Of a stretch of 64,000 nucleotides of DNA, positions 26,887 to 36,474 are shown one piece after another (within the stretch, counting starts at the first letter, position 1; each line of letters begins with the position of its first letter). This DNA comes from Arthrobacter sp. AQ5-05 (lineage in GTDB: Bacteria; Actinomycetota; Actinomycetes; Actinomycetales; Micrococcaceae). The DNA lies in the NCBI RefSeq assembly GCF_003287975.1, contig NZ_QMKQ01000002.1, positions 1 through 64,000 of the forward strand, given 5' to 3'. The position numbers and the translations under genes are program-made. The notes under the pieces are model-generated. The model saw only the letters and a program-made list of their open reading frames with translations. It was not told the DNA's origin and searched no databases.

Positions 26887-28322
26887 GTGAGCCGGCATGA
26901 ACGAATCGTGCTGTGGGTGGCCATCCTCTCTTCCTTCGTTGCCTTCCTGGACGGCTCGATCGTCAACGTGGCGCTGCCGGCCATCGCCCGGGACCTGGGC
27001 GGAGGCATCACCACCCAGCAGTGGGTGCTTGACGGCTACCTGCTCACGCTCGGGTCCCTGGTCATGGTCGCCGGAAGCCTGTCGGACATCTTCGGGCGGG
27101 TGCGGATCCTGCGCACCGGGCTCATCCTTTTCGGCATCGCCTCGCTTCTGTGCGCCGCGGCGCCGACAGGAACCGTGTTGATCGCAGCCCGCCTGCTGCA
27201 GGGCGCCGCGGCGGCCCTGCTGGTCCCCGGTTCCCTGGCGCTGATCACCTCCACCTTCGAGGAGGGCCCCCGGGCGGGCGCCATCGGAACCTGGACCGGG
27301 TGGACGGGCACCGCGTTCGTCGCAGGTCCCCTGCTTGGCGGCCTGTTGGTGGACACCGTCTCCTGGCGGCTGGTGTTTGCCATCAATGTCGTTCCCATAG
27401 CGACCACCCTGGTGCTGTTGGCCCGGCTCCACGACCCGGCCAAGACCGAGGCCCGGACGCCGATCGATTTTCCCGGTGCCCTGCTGGTGGCCTTCGGGCT
27501 CGCCGGGACGGTCTTTGCCCTGATCATCCAGGATGGGCCCGGCTGGGCGGAGCCCCTGGCCTACCTGCCATTCACGTTGGGATGTTGTGCCTGGCCGCCT
27601 TCATCCGGCGCGAGGCGCGGGCCCGGCATCCGATGATGCCGTTGCACCTGTTCCGCGAACGAAACTTCGGCATCGGGAACCTGTCCACCGCCGCGTTCTA
27701 TGCCGGCATCTCGCTGGGAACATTCATCATCCCGGTCTTCCTGCAGGAGGCCGCGGGTTTCACCGCCTTGGCCGCCGGGCTGGCAACGATCCCGCTGACG
27801 CTCATGTCCCTGGCGCTATCGGCGCTCTTCGGGACGCTGGCAGGCAAGTACGGTCCGAGGCTGTTCATGTCCGTGGGACCGGCGCTGGCAGGAACGGGCT
27901 TCGCGCTGATGCTCTTCACCGCGGACCCGTTGGACTACTGGTGGCAGATCCTGCCCGGCGTCGTGGTCTTCGGGCTGGGCCTGGCGGTGACCGTTGCGCC
28001 GCTGACCGCCGCGATCCTCGGTGCCATCGACCCGGCGCAGAGCGGCATCGGTTCGGCCATCAACAACGCGGTGTCCCGGGTGGCCGGGCTGCTCGCGATT
28101 GCCGCGGTCGGACTGGTCACCGGGCCGGTGCTGGATACCGCGGGCTTCCACCGGGTGGTGCTGGTGACGGCACTGCTCCTGGTCGCCGCCGGCATCGTCT
28201 CGGCCCTTGGCATCAGCAACAGGTTGCACGCCGGCGCACCGCCCATCCCGCCCGAGGCCACCGCCGCATGCCACGACCGCATCGTGCCCGACGGACCCGG
28301 GCGGGGCCTCAAGCCCAGGTGA
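26887..28322 (+). pseudogene. Frameshifted DHA2-type MFS transporter
   Basis: A drug/proton-antiporter-type major facilitator. The first frame (26887-27581) encodes helices 1-7 with VAFLDGSIVNVALPAI, QWVLDGYLL and the loop SLSDIFGRVRIL; the rest (LCLAAFIRREARARHP to the end) is in another frame. The break is at 27579-27582, where GGG precedes ATG; one extra G would give FTLGMLCLAAFIRRE and a continuous protein of about 478 residues. No other damage is seen, so this is either a recent inactivation or a sequencing error. Start GTG at 26887 has GAGGAAG upstream. Substrate unknown. Confidence 0.78.
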
Positions 28323-28757
28323 TCTCGCCGTTCGGCACATGCCCGGCCCGACCACTGCACCCCCTGCGGCAACCAGGCGGCTCGTGGCCGGTAAAGTCCG
28401 GAATACTGCTGCAACAACACCGAATCGCTGGCAAAAACTAATAGCGCACGCTTTCCATTGACTTCCTTGCATCCTCGTCCTAGCCTTCTGACTATCTGGC
28501 CATGGCCGGATCACATGTGTCGGGCAAGGTGCAGCTGGGGGCGCCAACACCCTCGTCCCGTTTTCACGGCATCCACTCGTAAGATTCTTCATCGGCGTCA
28601 CTCGCCCGCCATTGACGTTGCCCCGCACCGCCAAATTCCGGCAGCGGCCCTCGGCCCGTTGCCCTGGGCCCTGTCGCGTGATGAAACGAGCCAGTTCAAT
28701 AGTCCACGCACCGCAACCAAGCGGCGCGTCCAGTTCTCTTGACTAGGACACCCCATC
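28323..28757. other. Intergenic region upstream of the ScyD-like gene
   Basis: About 430 bases between the MFS gene and the secreted protein gene. No protein-like frame is seen. A candidate promoter lies at 28458-28486; the following 270 bases form a long leader with no recognised riboswitch. Confidence 0.4.
28458..28486 (+). promoter_or_regulatory. Candidate promoter for the ScyD-like gene
   Basis: TTGACT and TAGCCT are separated by 17 bases, a reasonable -35 and a weak -10 for the housekeeping sigma factor, about 270 bases upstream of the start codon. Assigned by eye. Confidence 0.35.
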
Positions 28758-29861
28758 ATGAAGTTTCGCGTATTTGCGGCAGTAGCCGCCGCTTCGGCCC
28801 TGACGGTGACACTCGGTGTCGCCCCCGCCCAGGCCCACAACAACAAGCACCATCCGCCGGCACCGGCCATCACCAACGTCAAGACCCTGGCCACCGGGCT
28901 CGGCGGCCCACTCAAGGTCGCCTTCGGGCCACACGGCAACATCCTGGTTGCCGAATCGATGGCCGGCATGGTCACCTCCGTTTCGCCGTCCGGCAAGAAG
29001 ACCACGCTCGTCTCGGCACCGGGCAAGGAAATCGTCGGACTCTCCTACGCCCGAGGCACCACGTACTACTTTGAAAACGCGGGATCCGACGGTTCGGAAC
29101 CGCCGGCCGGTCTCACGCCCGCATTGCTGAAGACCCTCAACCACAAGGGCAAGACCCGCACCGTCACCGACATGGCCGCCTTCGAAAAGAAGCACGATCC
29201 CGATGGCAAAACCGTTTACGGGGTCCGGGATGTCTCCAAGTCGTGCCTGGACCAGGCCCCGTACCTGCGTTCCACCGGTGAGCTCTACTCGCACCCGTAC
29301 TCCAGCGTCCCGGCCCGCAACGGCCTGTACGTCGGTGACTCCGGCGCCAACGCCATCCTGCACGTGAACAACCACGGCAAGGTCTCCCTGGTCAAGAAGG
29401 TTCCGGCCGAACCCATCCTCATCACCAAGGCCGTGCAGGCCGCCGGTGCCCAGATGGGCATGGTCGTCCCCGATTGCATGCTAGGCCACAAGTACTGGGC
29501 CCAGCCTGTTCCCACCGACATCACGGTCAATGGCAACTGGCTCTACTACACCGTGCTGCCGGGGGTACCGGGCGAATCCATGTCCGTGGGCAAGGTCTAC
29601 AAGATGAACCTGCATTCGAAGAAGACCTACACCGTCGCCACCGGGCTCAACGCCCCCACCGGCATCGCCCTTGATAACAAGGGCAGTGTCTACGTGACCG
29701 AGCTCTTCGGCGGTGGCGTCGCGAAGATCATCAAGGGCAAGGCCGTGACGGTGCTGCCGGCACTGCTGGCCAGCGATGTCGCCATCCACAACCACAAGCT
29801 GATTGCCAGCACCGAGGCACTGACACCCTCCGGGAAGCTGGTGACGGCCCGCATCAGGTAG
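28758..29861 (+). CDS. Secreted ScyD/ScyE-like beta-propeller protein
   Basis: A 367-residue exported protein. Residues 1-26 form a signal peptide (KFR, hydrophobic core, cleavage after AQA), followed by a His-rich start HNNKHHPPAP. The body has NHL/beta-propeller-like repeats: TLATGLGGPLKVAFGPHGNILVAES, RNGLYVGDSGANAILHV, NGNWLYYTVLPG and ALDNKGSVYVTELFGGG. This pattern matches ScyD/ScyE-family proteins common in soil actinobacteria; function there is unknown. The final codons lie in a 29-base sequence that recurs, identically, 2.9 kb downstream after the formamidase gene. Confidence 0.83.
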   Translation: MKFRVFAAVAAASALTVTLGVAPAQAHNNKHHPPAPAITNVKTLATGLGGPLKVAFGPHGNILVAESMAGMVTSVSPSGKKTTLVSAPGKEIVGLSYARGTTYYFENAGSDGSEPPAGLTPALLKTLNHKGKTRTVTDMAAFEKKHDPDGKTVYGVRDVSKSCLDQAPYLRSTGELYSHPYSSVPARNGLYVGDSGANAILHVNNHGKVSLVKKVPAEPILITKAVQAAGAQMGMVVPDCMLGHKYWAQPVPTDITVNGNWLYYTVLPGVPGESMSVGKVYKMNLHSKKTYTVATGLNAPTGIALDNKGSVYVTELFGGGVAKIIKGKAVTVLPALLASDVAIHNHKLIASTEALTPSGKLVTARIR

Positions 29862-29862
29862 C
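29834..29862 (+). repeat. Left copy of a 29-bp direct repeat
   Basis: The last codons of the ScyD-like gene (encoding KLVTARIR and stop) plus two bases are repeated without mismatch at 32727-32755. The two copies flank the AmiS/FmdB/FmdA module. Confidence 0.9.
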
Positions 29863-29903
29863 TCGTGCGTCGTCGCCACAAGGTTGATGTCGCACTGGAG
29901 GAT

Positions 29904-29942
29904 CCCCGGCGGAGGTCCTCTCACCAAGGACCGCCTCCGGGG
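29904..29942 (+). terminator. Stem-loop terminator after the ScyD-like gene
   Basis: CCCCGGCGGAGGTCCT and AGGACCGCCTCCGGGG form a 16-position stem with two mismatches, followed by CTTCGTCCTG. It lies about 40 bases past the stop codon. Confidence 0.65.
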
Positions 29943-30289
29943 CTTCGTCCTGTCCGAAATCTCTTTCGGGCCGGACGCCCTCTGGATTCCAAGGCCTTGA
30001 GGCGAGACGGGCTTCCCGACCTGTCGCGCATCGATTTCTCGACATGACTTGCACCAGGTCCGGGTACACCGCTCGCTCCATGGAACGGGACGGCGCCAGC
30101 CACGTTCCGCCGAACTCACCCTGTCCCATGGCTCCCAGATCCCTGGCATCCCACGCGCAGCTGGTGCACGGTAGGGCCGGAACCCACTGTTGCACTGCGT
30201 TGCCATTGACAATTCGCCGTCCATTGCGGGCCTTCGGCCAGACCGTGGCCCGCTTCGTGTATCGCTTCATGGGCGTCCCGGAACGCCCG

Positions 30290-30319
30290 TTGACCTTTCT
30301 CAAGGCTTGTGGATACATT
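30290..30319 (+). promoter_or_regulatory. Candidate promoter of the amide operon
   Basis: TTGACC and TACATT are spaced by 18 bases about 95 bases upstream of the amiS start. Four of six bases match the -10 consensus and five of six the -35. Confidence 0.4.
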
Positions 30320-30412
30320 GGAGGCAGCTCGTGATATACCCGGCAGGGTTTGGTTTTTATACCCGCCGGGGCTCCACCCCTCAACCCACATAAGAGTTTG
30401 AAGGATGTTCAC

Positions 30413-31048
30413 TTGAGTAACGTCGGCCTGCTGTACGTCGGAGCTGTCCTTTTCATCAACGGCCTCATGCTCATTGGCAAGGTGCCCGGGAAGTCCGGCG
30501 CCCTGATGAACCTCTTCGTCGGAGGCATGCAGACGATCTTCCCCACCATCATCATTGCCCAGGCCAACGAGGACCCGGCTGTCATCTTCGGTGCCTCGGG
30601 GCTCTACCTCTTTGCCTTCACCTACCTGTACGTGGGCATCAACCAGCTGTACGACCTGCCCGGTGACGGGCTGGGCTGGTTCTCCCTTTTCGTTGCGGTG
30701 TGCGCCGTCGTCTTCGGCACGGTCTTGGCCGTGCACTTCCAGGATCCGGTCACGGCCGTGATGTGGTATCTGTGGGCGGTGCTGTGGTTCATGTTCTTCC
30801 TCCTCCTGGGGCTCCACATGGACAACCTGACCATTGCAACCGGCTGGTTCACGTTGACCGTGGCACACATTTCCGCCACGATTCCCGCACTTTTGCTGCT
30901 GACCGGAGCTTTCAAGTCCACCGTTCCCAACGCGCTGTGGATGGCCGCCGCCGGGCTCGTCGCCCTGGGTTTCTCGTTCGCCATGGGCCGCCGCGCATCC
31001 AGCAACGCTCCGGCCGAACCGCCGGTCCCTGCGCCCCGGGCCGGTTGA
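30413..31048 (+). CDS. AmiS/UreI-family amide/urea channel
   Basis: A 211-residue protein with six membrane segments: NVGLLYVGAVLFINGLMLIG, GGMQTIFPTIII, FAFTYLYVGINQLYDLPGDGLGWF, and further helices. AmiS/UreI proteins are channels for urea or short amides; next to a formamidase the cargo is most likely formamide or acetamide. The start is a TTG at 30413 with AAGGAT seven bases upstream, giving the LSNVGLLYVG N-terminus; the upstream in-frame ATG at 30350 would add a non-conserved tail. First gene of the amiS-fmdB-fmdA cluster. Confidence 0.88.
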   Translation: MSNVGLLYVGAVLFINGLMLIGKVPGKSGALMNLFVGGMQTIFPTIIIAQANEDPAVIFGASGLYLFAFTYLYVGINQLYDLPGDGLGWFSLFVAVCAVVFGTVLAVHFQDPVTAVMWYLWAVLWFMFFLLLGLHMDNLTIATGWFTLTVAHISATIPALLLLTGAFKSTVPNALWMAAAGLVALGFSFAMGRRASSNAPAEPPVPAPRAG

Positions 31049-31121
31049 TTCCATTCGGCCACCACCACGCACCTGTTCCTTCCGTCCCATCCCACCCGTG
31101 TCCACACCAGGAGGTCCACCC

Positions 31122-31412
31122 ATGCCGCTGTATGAGTTCCGTTGTCCCGAAGGCACCCGGTTCGAGGCCTCGTTCTCGATGAGCCAGGCCCCACAGGTGC
31201 TGGACTGTCCCTCGTGTGGGCAGGAATCGCGGCGCCGGATCAGTGCACCGAAGCTCTCGATATCAGGCTCGGCGGAGTTCAAGCTCATTGATTCAACCAA
31301 GCGCAGCGCACATGAACCCGAGGTGGTCTCAAGCCGGCTTCCCGCCGGCGGCAAGGCGCAGCCCTCCCGGTACACGCACAACCCGCTGCACCAAAAGCTT
31401 CCCCGGCCCTAA
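31122..31412 (+). CDS. FmdB-family zinc-ribbon protein with one incomplete knuckle
   Basis: A 96-residue protein starting MPLYEFRCPEG, the FmdB N-terminus. The second half-site CPSCG is intact, but the first, normally CxxC, reads CPEG with only one cysteine, so a four-Cys zinc site cannot form unless another residue helps. FmdB is linked to regulation or maturation of the amidase by genetics in Methylophilus; the mechanism is unknown. AGGAGG lies eight bases upstream. It sits between the channel and the formamidase genes. Confidence 0.85.
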   Translation: MPLYEFRCPEGTRFEASFSMSQAPQVLDCPSCGQESRRRISAPKLSISGSAEFKLIDSTKRSAHEPEVVSSRLPAGGKAQPSRYTHNPLHQKLPRP

Positions 31413-31459
31413 GCCGCGAAGAACATACCCAGCAAGCAAAGTTCGTTAGGAGAAATGCA

Positions 31460-32719
31460 ATGCCCGAAGTATTGTTCCCTCTCGATTCATCCAAGAAGTT
31501 CGAAGACCAGGAGAAACTCGGACACAACCGTTGGCACCCGGAGATCCCGCCGGTGGCCGTGGTCAAACCCGGCGACGTCTTCCGCGTGGACTGCCGCGAG
31601 TGGTTCGACGGCGCCATCAAGAACGACGACTCCGCCCAAGACATCCTCGATGCCCCGCTCTTGACCGTGCACAAGCTCTCCGGGCCCTTCCGGGTCGAAG
31701 GCGCCCAGCCCGGTGACCTGCTGATCGTAGACATCCTCGATGTGGGTCCGATCCCGCAGGAAGACTCGGGTCCGCTGGCCGGACAAGGCTGGGGCTACAC
31801 CGGAATCTTCTCCAAGAACAACGGCGGCAGCTTCCTCGTCGACCAGTTCCCCGACGCCTACAAGGCCATCTGGGACTTCACCGGGCAGGTGGCCACGTCC
31901 CGGCACGTCCCCGAGGTCAAGTTCGAGGGCATCATCCACCCCGGGCTCATGGGCACCGCACCGTCCGCGGCGCTGCTGGCCAAGTGGAACAAGCGCGAAG
32001 GGGACCTGATTGCCACCGACCCGCACCGCATGCCGCCGCTGGCCCTGCCGCCCGAGGCCGAACACGCCATTCTTGGAGGGCTGCCCCGTGACCAGTGGGC
32101 CCGGGTGGGAGGGGAAGCCGGACGGACAGCACCACCACGGGAAAACGGCGGAAACCAGGACATCAAGAACCTCTCCAAGGGGTCGCGGATCTTCTACCCG
32201 GTGTTTGTCGACGGCGCGAACCTTTCGGTCGGAGACCTGCACTTCTCACAGGGGGACGGTGAAATCACCTTCTGCGGCGCAATCGAGATGGGTGGGTTCA
32301 TCGACCTGCGCGTGGACATCCTCAAGGGCGGTATGGACACCTACGGCGTATCCGAGCACGCGATCTTCATGCCGGGCCGTGTGGAGCCGCAGTTCAGCGA
32401 ATGGCTGGCATTCTCCGGAACCTCGGTGACCTTGGACGGGGAGCAGAAATACCTGGATTCGCACCTCTCCTACCAACGTGCCTGCTTGCACGCCATCGAC
32501 TACCTGTCGAAATTCGGGTACGCCCCGGAGCAGGCCTACCTGTTGCTGGGCGCCGCACCGATCGAGGGCCGGCTGTCCGGCGTGGTTGACATCCCGAACT
32601 CGTGTTCAACGGTCTACCTGCCCACGGCGATGTTCGACTTTGATGTGAGGCCGTCGGCATCCGGTCCGCACCAGATCAATCCGGGCATCGGGGCACCGCG
32701 GGCGGTCAACAACGGATAG
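31460..32719 (+). CDS. fmdA: Formamidase (FmdA/AmdA family acetamidase-formamidase)
   Basis: A 419-residue amidase hydrolysing formamide to formate and ammonia. Family blocks are visible throughout: LGHNRWHPEIPP near the N-terminus, GDLLIVDILDVGP, HPGLMGTAPSAALLAKWN, the GDLHFSQGDGEITFCGAIEM segment and DIPNSCSTVYLP near the C-terminus. Length is typical of the formamidase branch. AGGAG lies seven bases upstream of the ATG. With the channel and FmdB it makes a compact amide-nitrogen scavenging module; no urease or regulator accompanies it. The whole module is bracketed by 29-bp direct repeats. Confidence 0.93.
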   Translation: MPEVLFPLDSSKKFEDQEKLGHNRWHPEIPPVAVVKPGDVFRVDCREWFDGAIKNDDSAQDILDAPLLTVHKLSGPFRVEGAQPGDLLIVDILDVGPIPQEDSGPLAGQGWGYTGIFSKNNGGSFLVDQFPDAYKAIWDFTGQVATSRHVPEVKFEGIIHPGLMGTAPSAALLAKWNKREGDLIATDPHRMPPLALPPEAEHAILGGLPRDQWARVGGEAGRTAPPRENGGNQDIKNLSKGSRIFYPVFVDGANLSVGDLHFSQGDGEITFCGAIEMGGFIDLRVDILKGGMDTYGVSEHAIFMPGRVEPQFSEWLAFSGTSVTLDGEQKYLDSHLSYQRACLHAIDYLSKFGYAPEQAYLLLGAAPIEGRLSGVVDIPNSCSTVYLPTAMFDFDVRPSASGPHQINPGIGAPRAVNNG

Positions 32720-32726
32720 TGCGGCC

Positions 32727-32755
32727 GAAGCTGGTGACGGCCCGCATCAGGTAGC
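32727..32755 (+). repeat. Right copy of a 29-bp direct repeat
   Basis: Identical to 29834-29862 (the 3' end of the ScyD-like gene). It begins seven bases after the formamidase stop codon, where it has no coding role. Confidence 0.9.
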
Positions 32756-32790
32756 ACCACGGCCGCAGCCTTGCGCACCGAACGCAGAAA

Positions 32791-32834
32791 CCCCGCAACG
32801 GGTCCCTGGTTTCCCAGGATCCCGTTGCGGGGCT
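32791..32834. terminator. Strong terminator between fmdA and rbfA
   Basis: CCCCGCAACGGG (32791-32802) pairs perfectly with CCCGTTGCGGGG (32821-32832), with an inner CCTGG/CCAGG extension, and is followed by CTTCTT on the plus strand. It separates the convergent formamidase and rbfA genes. Confidence 0.85.
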
Positions 32835-32871
32835 TCTTGCTGCCCGGGGAACCGGGCGGACGGGATGACGC

Positions 32872-33309
32872 CTAGGCGTCGTCCTCTTCTTCTTCGTCAC
32901 GCTTGTACGGGTCGGCGTCGCCGGCGAAGTTCTTGCCTTCCGCCAGCGCGGCAACCTCGGCGTCCTTGGCCTTGGCAACCCGAAGCAGCGCCTCGAGGTT
33001 CGAGGCGTTGACCGGGATTTCGTCTGCGACGAATTCCAGGGTCGGGGTCAGGCGAACGGTGACGTTCTTCCCGACCTCCTTGCGCAGGACGCCCTTGGAC
33101 TTCGCCAGGGCCGCCGCTGCATCGGCCTTGGCTTCGTCGTCGCCAAAGACCGTGTAGTAGATGGTGGCATGCTGCAGGTCGTTGGTCACCCGTGCGTCGG
33201 TGACCGTGATGGCCTCCACGCGGGGATCCTTCACGGCCTTGCCCAGTGCCTGGGCTACAACCACCTTGATGCGTTGGGCCAGCTTTGCGGCGCGAGCCGA
33301 ATCAGCCAT
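32872..33309 (-). CDS. rbfA: 30S ribosome-binding factor A
   Basis: A 145-residue KH-like protein needed for late 30S maturation and cold adaptation. Family patterns are ARAAKLAQRIKVVVAQAL, DPRVEAITVTDARVTNDLQHATIYYTVFG and a central KGVLRKEVGKNVTVRLTPTL-type block, with an acidic C-terminal tail (DEEEEDDA). The start at 33309 has AGAAGGAG upstream; the frame continues upstream to 33330 without a better site. It lies 115 bases after infB, with a hairpin in between. Confidence 0.96.
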   Translation of the reverse strand: MADSARAAKLAQRIKVVVAQALGKAVKDPRVEAITVTDARVTNDLQHATIYYTVFGDDEAKADAAAALAKSKGVLRKEVGKNVTVRLTPTLEFVADEIPVNASNLEALLRVAKAKDAEVAALAEGKNFAGDADPYKRDEEEEDDA

Positions 33310-33367
33310 GATCACTCCTTCTGTTGACACGTTTTGCGGAACTACGAGGTAATGCGGTTGACGGCAA

Positions 33368-33394
33368 GGGCCGCAGCCTTTTGGGCTGCGGCCC
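33368..33394. terminator. GC-rich hairpin between infB and rbfA
   Basis: GGGCCGCAGCC and GGCTGCGGCCC form a perfect 11-bp stem with a T-rich loop on the plus strand. No T-tract follows on the minus (coding) strand, so it may be a pause, processing or partial termination site between infB and rbfA. Confidence 0.5.
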
Positions 33395-33423
33395 CCACCG
33401 TCAGGGTCTATGCCTTGCGGGGC

Positions 33424-36312
33424 TTAGACGCGGGGCTTTTCACGCATCTCGTAGGTCTCGATCGTGTCGCCGTCCTTGACGTCGTTGAACGAGCCCAGGC
33501 CGATACCACACTCGAAGCCCTCGCGGACCTCCGTGGCGTCGTCCTTGAACCGCTTGAGCGAGTCCACCGTCAGACCCTCGCCGATGACCTTGCCATCGCG
33601 CAGGACGCGTGCCTTGGTGTTTCGGCGGATGGTGCCCGAGCGAACGATCGAGCCGGCAATGTTGCCGAACTTCGATGAACGGAAGACCTCGCGGACCTCC
33701 GCGGTGCCCAGCTGGGCTTCCTCGTACTCCGGCTTGAGCATGCCCTTGAGGGCCAGCTCGATGTCATCGATTGCAGCGTAGATGACCGAGTAGAAGCGCA
33801 TGTCGACGCCTTCCTTGTCGGCCATTTCGGCAACGCGCTCGGCAGGCTTGACGTTGAAGCCAATGATGATCGCGTTGTCAACGGTTGCAAGGTTGACGTC
33901 GTTCTGGGTGATTGCGCCAACGCCGCGGTGGATGACGCGCAGCTGCACGCCTTCTCCCACGTCGATCTTGAGCAGCGAATCTTCCAGGGCTTCCACGGCA
34001 CCGGAAACGTCACCCTTGAGGATGAGGTTGAGGGTGTCGATCTTGCCGTCGGCAACGGCCTGGTCGAAGTCTTCCAGGGTGATGCGCTTGCGACGCTTGG
34101 CCAGGGCCGCATTGCGGTCCGCGGCTTCGCGCTTCTCGGCGATCTGGCGAGCGGTGCGCTCGTCGTCGGTCACCAGGAAGGTGTCGCCTGCACGCGGCAC
34201 CGAGGACAGGCCAAGGACCTGGACCGGGCGCGAGGGCAGTGCGACGTCGAGGTTCTCGCCGTTCTCGTCGAACATGGCACGCACACGACCGTGTGCGGTA
34301 CCGGCAACGATGGTGTCGCCGACGGCCAGGGTACCGGACTGGACCAGCACGGTTGCCACGGCGCCGCGACCCTTGTCGAGGTTCGCTTCGATGGCAATGC
34401 CTCGGGCGTCCTTGTCCGGGTTGGCACGCATGTCCAACGCGGCATCGGCGGTCAGCAGCACCGCGTCAAGCAGCTCGTCGATACCGAGCTTCCGCAGTGC
34501 AGAGACCTCGATGAACATGGTGTCGCCACCGTATTCCTCCGGAACCAGGCCGTATTCGGCCAGCTGGCCCTTGACCTTGTCAGGGTTCGCGGCTTCCTTG
34601 TCGATCTTGTTCACTGCCACGACAACCGGAACACCGGCGGCCTTGGCGTGGTTGAGCGCCTCAACGGTCTGCGGCATGACGCCGTCATCCGCTGCAACAA
34701 CCAACACGGCGATGTCGGTGACCTTGGCACCACGTGCACGCATGGCGGTGAACGCCTCGTGGCCCGGGGTGTCAATGAAGGTGATCGCACGATCGATGTC
34801 TTCGTGGACGTGGTGGATCTGGTACGCACCGATGTGCTGGGTGATGCCGCCGGCTTCGCCCTCGATGACGTTGGACTTGCGGATCGCATCCAGCAGGCGG
34901 GTCTTACCATGGTCAACGTGACCCATGATGGTGACCACCGGCGGACGTGCCTCAAGCATGTCATCGGTCTCGGCCTCAAGCTCGGCGTCAAAGTCGATCG
35001 AGAACGAGGCGAGCAGTTCGCGCTCTTCGTCCTCGGGGGACACGACGGTGACGACGTAGCCGAGCTCGGCACCCAAGACGTCAAAGGTTGCCTCGTCCAG
35101 GGACTGGGTGGCGGTGGCCATTTCTCCCAGGTGGAAGAGCACCGTGACAAGAGCTGCCGGGTTGGCGTTGATCTTGTCGGCGAAGTCGGTGATCGACGAG
35201 CCACGACGGAGGCGAACCTCGGTCGTGCCGTTGCCGCGGGGCACACTGACGCCGCCGAGGCTCGGAGCGCTCATCTGCTCAAGTTCCTGGCGCTTGGCGC
35301 GCTTGGACTTGCGCTGCTTGCCGCGGCCTGCGCCGCCCTTGCCGAAGGCACCCTGGGTTCCACCGCGACCGCGGTTCGGACCGCCGCCGCCCTTGTAGCC
35401 GCCGCCGCCTCCGGCTGCTCCCGGAGCGCCGCCGGCGCCTGGTGCGCCACCCGGACGTGCCGGGCCGCCACGGCCCGGACCACCCGGACGTGCACCGGCC
35501 GGAGCCGGACGCTCGGTGCGGTTGGGCATCATGCCGGGAGTAGCGCGAGCGCCTCCCGGGGTGCGCGGACCTGCGCCTGCGGGGCGCGGTCCACCGGCAC
35601 CGGCCGGACGGGGGCCGCCTGCACCGGCTGCCGGGCGGGGACCGCCGGCGCCTGCTGCGGGACGGGGACCACCGGCAGCGGCCGGGGGACGCGGGCCACC
35701 CGGGCGGGGACCGCCGGGACGGGGGCCGCCTGCACCGGGGCCGCCGGAGCGCATGCCCTGCTGGGATGCGAACGGGTTGTTGCCCGGACGCGGTCCACCT
35801 GGCTTGGCACCCGGACGCGGGGCCGAAGCCGGGCGGTCCGAACGCTCGGTGCGCTCGGGGCGCGCGTTCTCACCGGCGGGGCGCATGCCCTGCTGGGAAG
35901 AGAACGGGTTGTTGCCCGGACGCGGTGCGCCGGGCTTGGCACCCGGACGCGGTGCGGCCGAGGCCGACGGTGCTGCTGCGTCGGCGGCCGGGGCCGGTGC
36001 TGCCGGGGCGGCTGGCGCCTCGGTTGCGGCCGGGGCTGCTGCTGCCGGGGCCGGTGCCGGAACGGTGCCGGCCGGCTTCGGTGCGGCTGCGCCCGGGGTC
36101 ACCGGTGCGGCCGGAGCCTTGGCGGCCGGGGCTGCCTTGGGTGCTGCCGGGGCAGCGTTCGGGAACGCGGTGCGCAGCTTGCGCACGACCGGTGCCTCGA
36201 TGGTTGAGGATGCGGAACGGACGAACTCGCCCATTTCCTGCAGTTTGGCAACTGCATCCTTTGAAGTGATTCCGAGCTCTTTGGCGAGCTCGTGTACGCG
36301 GACCTTAGCCAC
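33424..36312 (-). CDS. infB: Translation initiation factor IF-2
   Basis: A 962-residue GTPase bringing fMet-tRNA to the 30S subunit. Order: IF2_N domain ([20 protein letters not shown]), a very long Ala/Pro/Gly-rich disordered linker to about residue 340, a second N-terminal subdomain, then the GTPase with GHVDHGKT (about residue 463), [11 protein letters not shown] and NKID, followed by domains II-IV. Within the linker the unit [14 protein letters not shown] occurs twice and PRPAxGAGGPRP repeats several times. The start is GTG at 36312 with AGGAG four bases away. Downstream of ylxR, upstream of rbfA. Confidence 0.98.
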   Translation of the reverse strand: MAKVRVHELAKELGITSKDAVAKLQEMGEFVRSASSTIEAPVVRKLRTAFPNAAPAAPKAAPAAKAPAAPVTPGAAAPKPAGTVPAPAPAAAAPAATEAPAAPAAPAPAADAAAPSASAAPRPGAKPGAPRPGNNPFSSQQGMRPAGENARPERTERSDRPASAPRPGAKPGGPRPGNNPFASQQGMRSGGPGAGGPRPGGPRPGGPRPPAAAGGPRPAAGAGGPRPAAGAGGPRPAGAGGPRPAGAGPRTPGGARATPGMMPNRTERPAPAGARPGGPGRGGPARPGGAPGAGGAPGAAGGGGGYKGGGGPNRGRGGTQGAFGKGGAGRGKQRKSKRAKRQELEQMSAPSLGGVSVPRGNGTTEVRLRRGSSITDFADKINANPAALVTVLFHLGEMATATQSLDEATFDVLGAELGYVVTVVSPEDEERELLASFSIDFDAELEAETDDMLEARPPVVTIMGHVDHGKTRLLDAIRKSNVIEGEAGGITQHIGAYQIHHVHEDIDRAITFIDTPGHEAFTAMRARGAKVTDIAVLVVAADDGVMPQTVEALNHAKAAGVPVVVAVNKIDKEAANPDKVKGQLAEYGLVPEEYGGDTMFIEVSALRKLGIDELLDAVLLTADAALDMRANPDKDARGIAIEANLDKGRGAVATVLVQSGTLAVGDTIVAGTAHGRVRAMFDENGENLDVALPSRPVQVLGLSSVPRAGDTFLVTDDERTARQIAEKREAADRNAALAKRRKRITLEDFDQAVADGKIDTLNLILKGDVSGAVEALEDSLLKIDVGEGVQLRVIHRGVGAITQNDVNLATVDNAIIIGFNVKPAERVAEMADKEGVDMRFYSVIYAAIDDIELALKGMLKPEYEEAQLGTAEVREVFRSSKFGNIAGSIVRSGTIRRNTKARVLRDGKVIGEGLTVDSLKRFKDDATEVREGFECGIGLGSFNDVKDGDTIETYEMREKPRV

Positions 36313-36474
36313 ATTTCTCCTGTCTGAAGGTCCGCACCACTTCTCAAGAAGTTTTTGGCACGAACCAACGTTTGCTGTCTAGCCCAGCATCCAAAACGGA
36401 TGCCACAGGCGCTGCGACGCATAAGCGATTTTTCATCGTTAGGCGCTCATCGCTTGGAACTCATCGGGTTTCCA

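Larger units (their letters stand above)
29863..30412 (+). other. Intergenic region upstream of the amide module
   Basis: 550 bases without a protein-like frame. It starts just after the direct repeat, contains the terminator at 29904-29942 and a candidate promoter at 30290-30319. A second hairpin lies in the leader: CCCGGCAGGG (30339-30348) can pair with CCCGCCGGG (30362-30370) across a T-rich loop, ending 42 bases before the amiS start, where it could control expression. Confidence 0.45.

Noticed and set aside
33928-36207. A 759-codon plus-strand frame opposite infB
   Set aside because: Antisense shadow of the GC-rich infB gene; the end is a Gly/Arg/Thr/Cys low-complexity mirror of the Pro/Gly/Ala linker.
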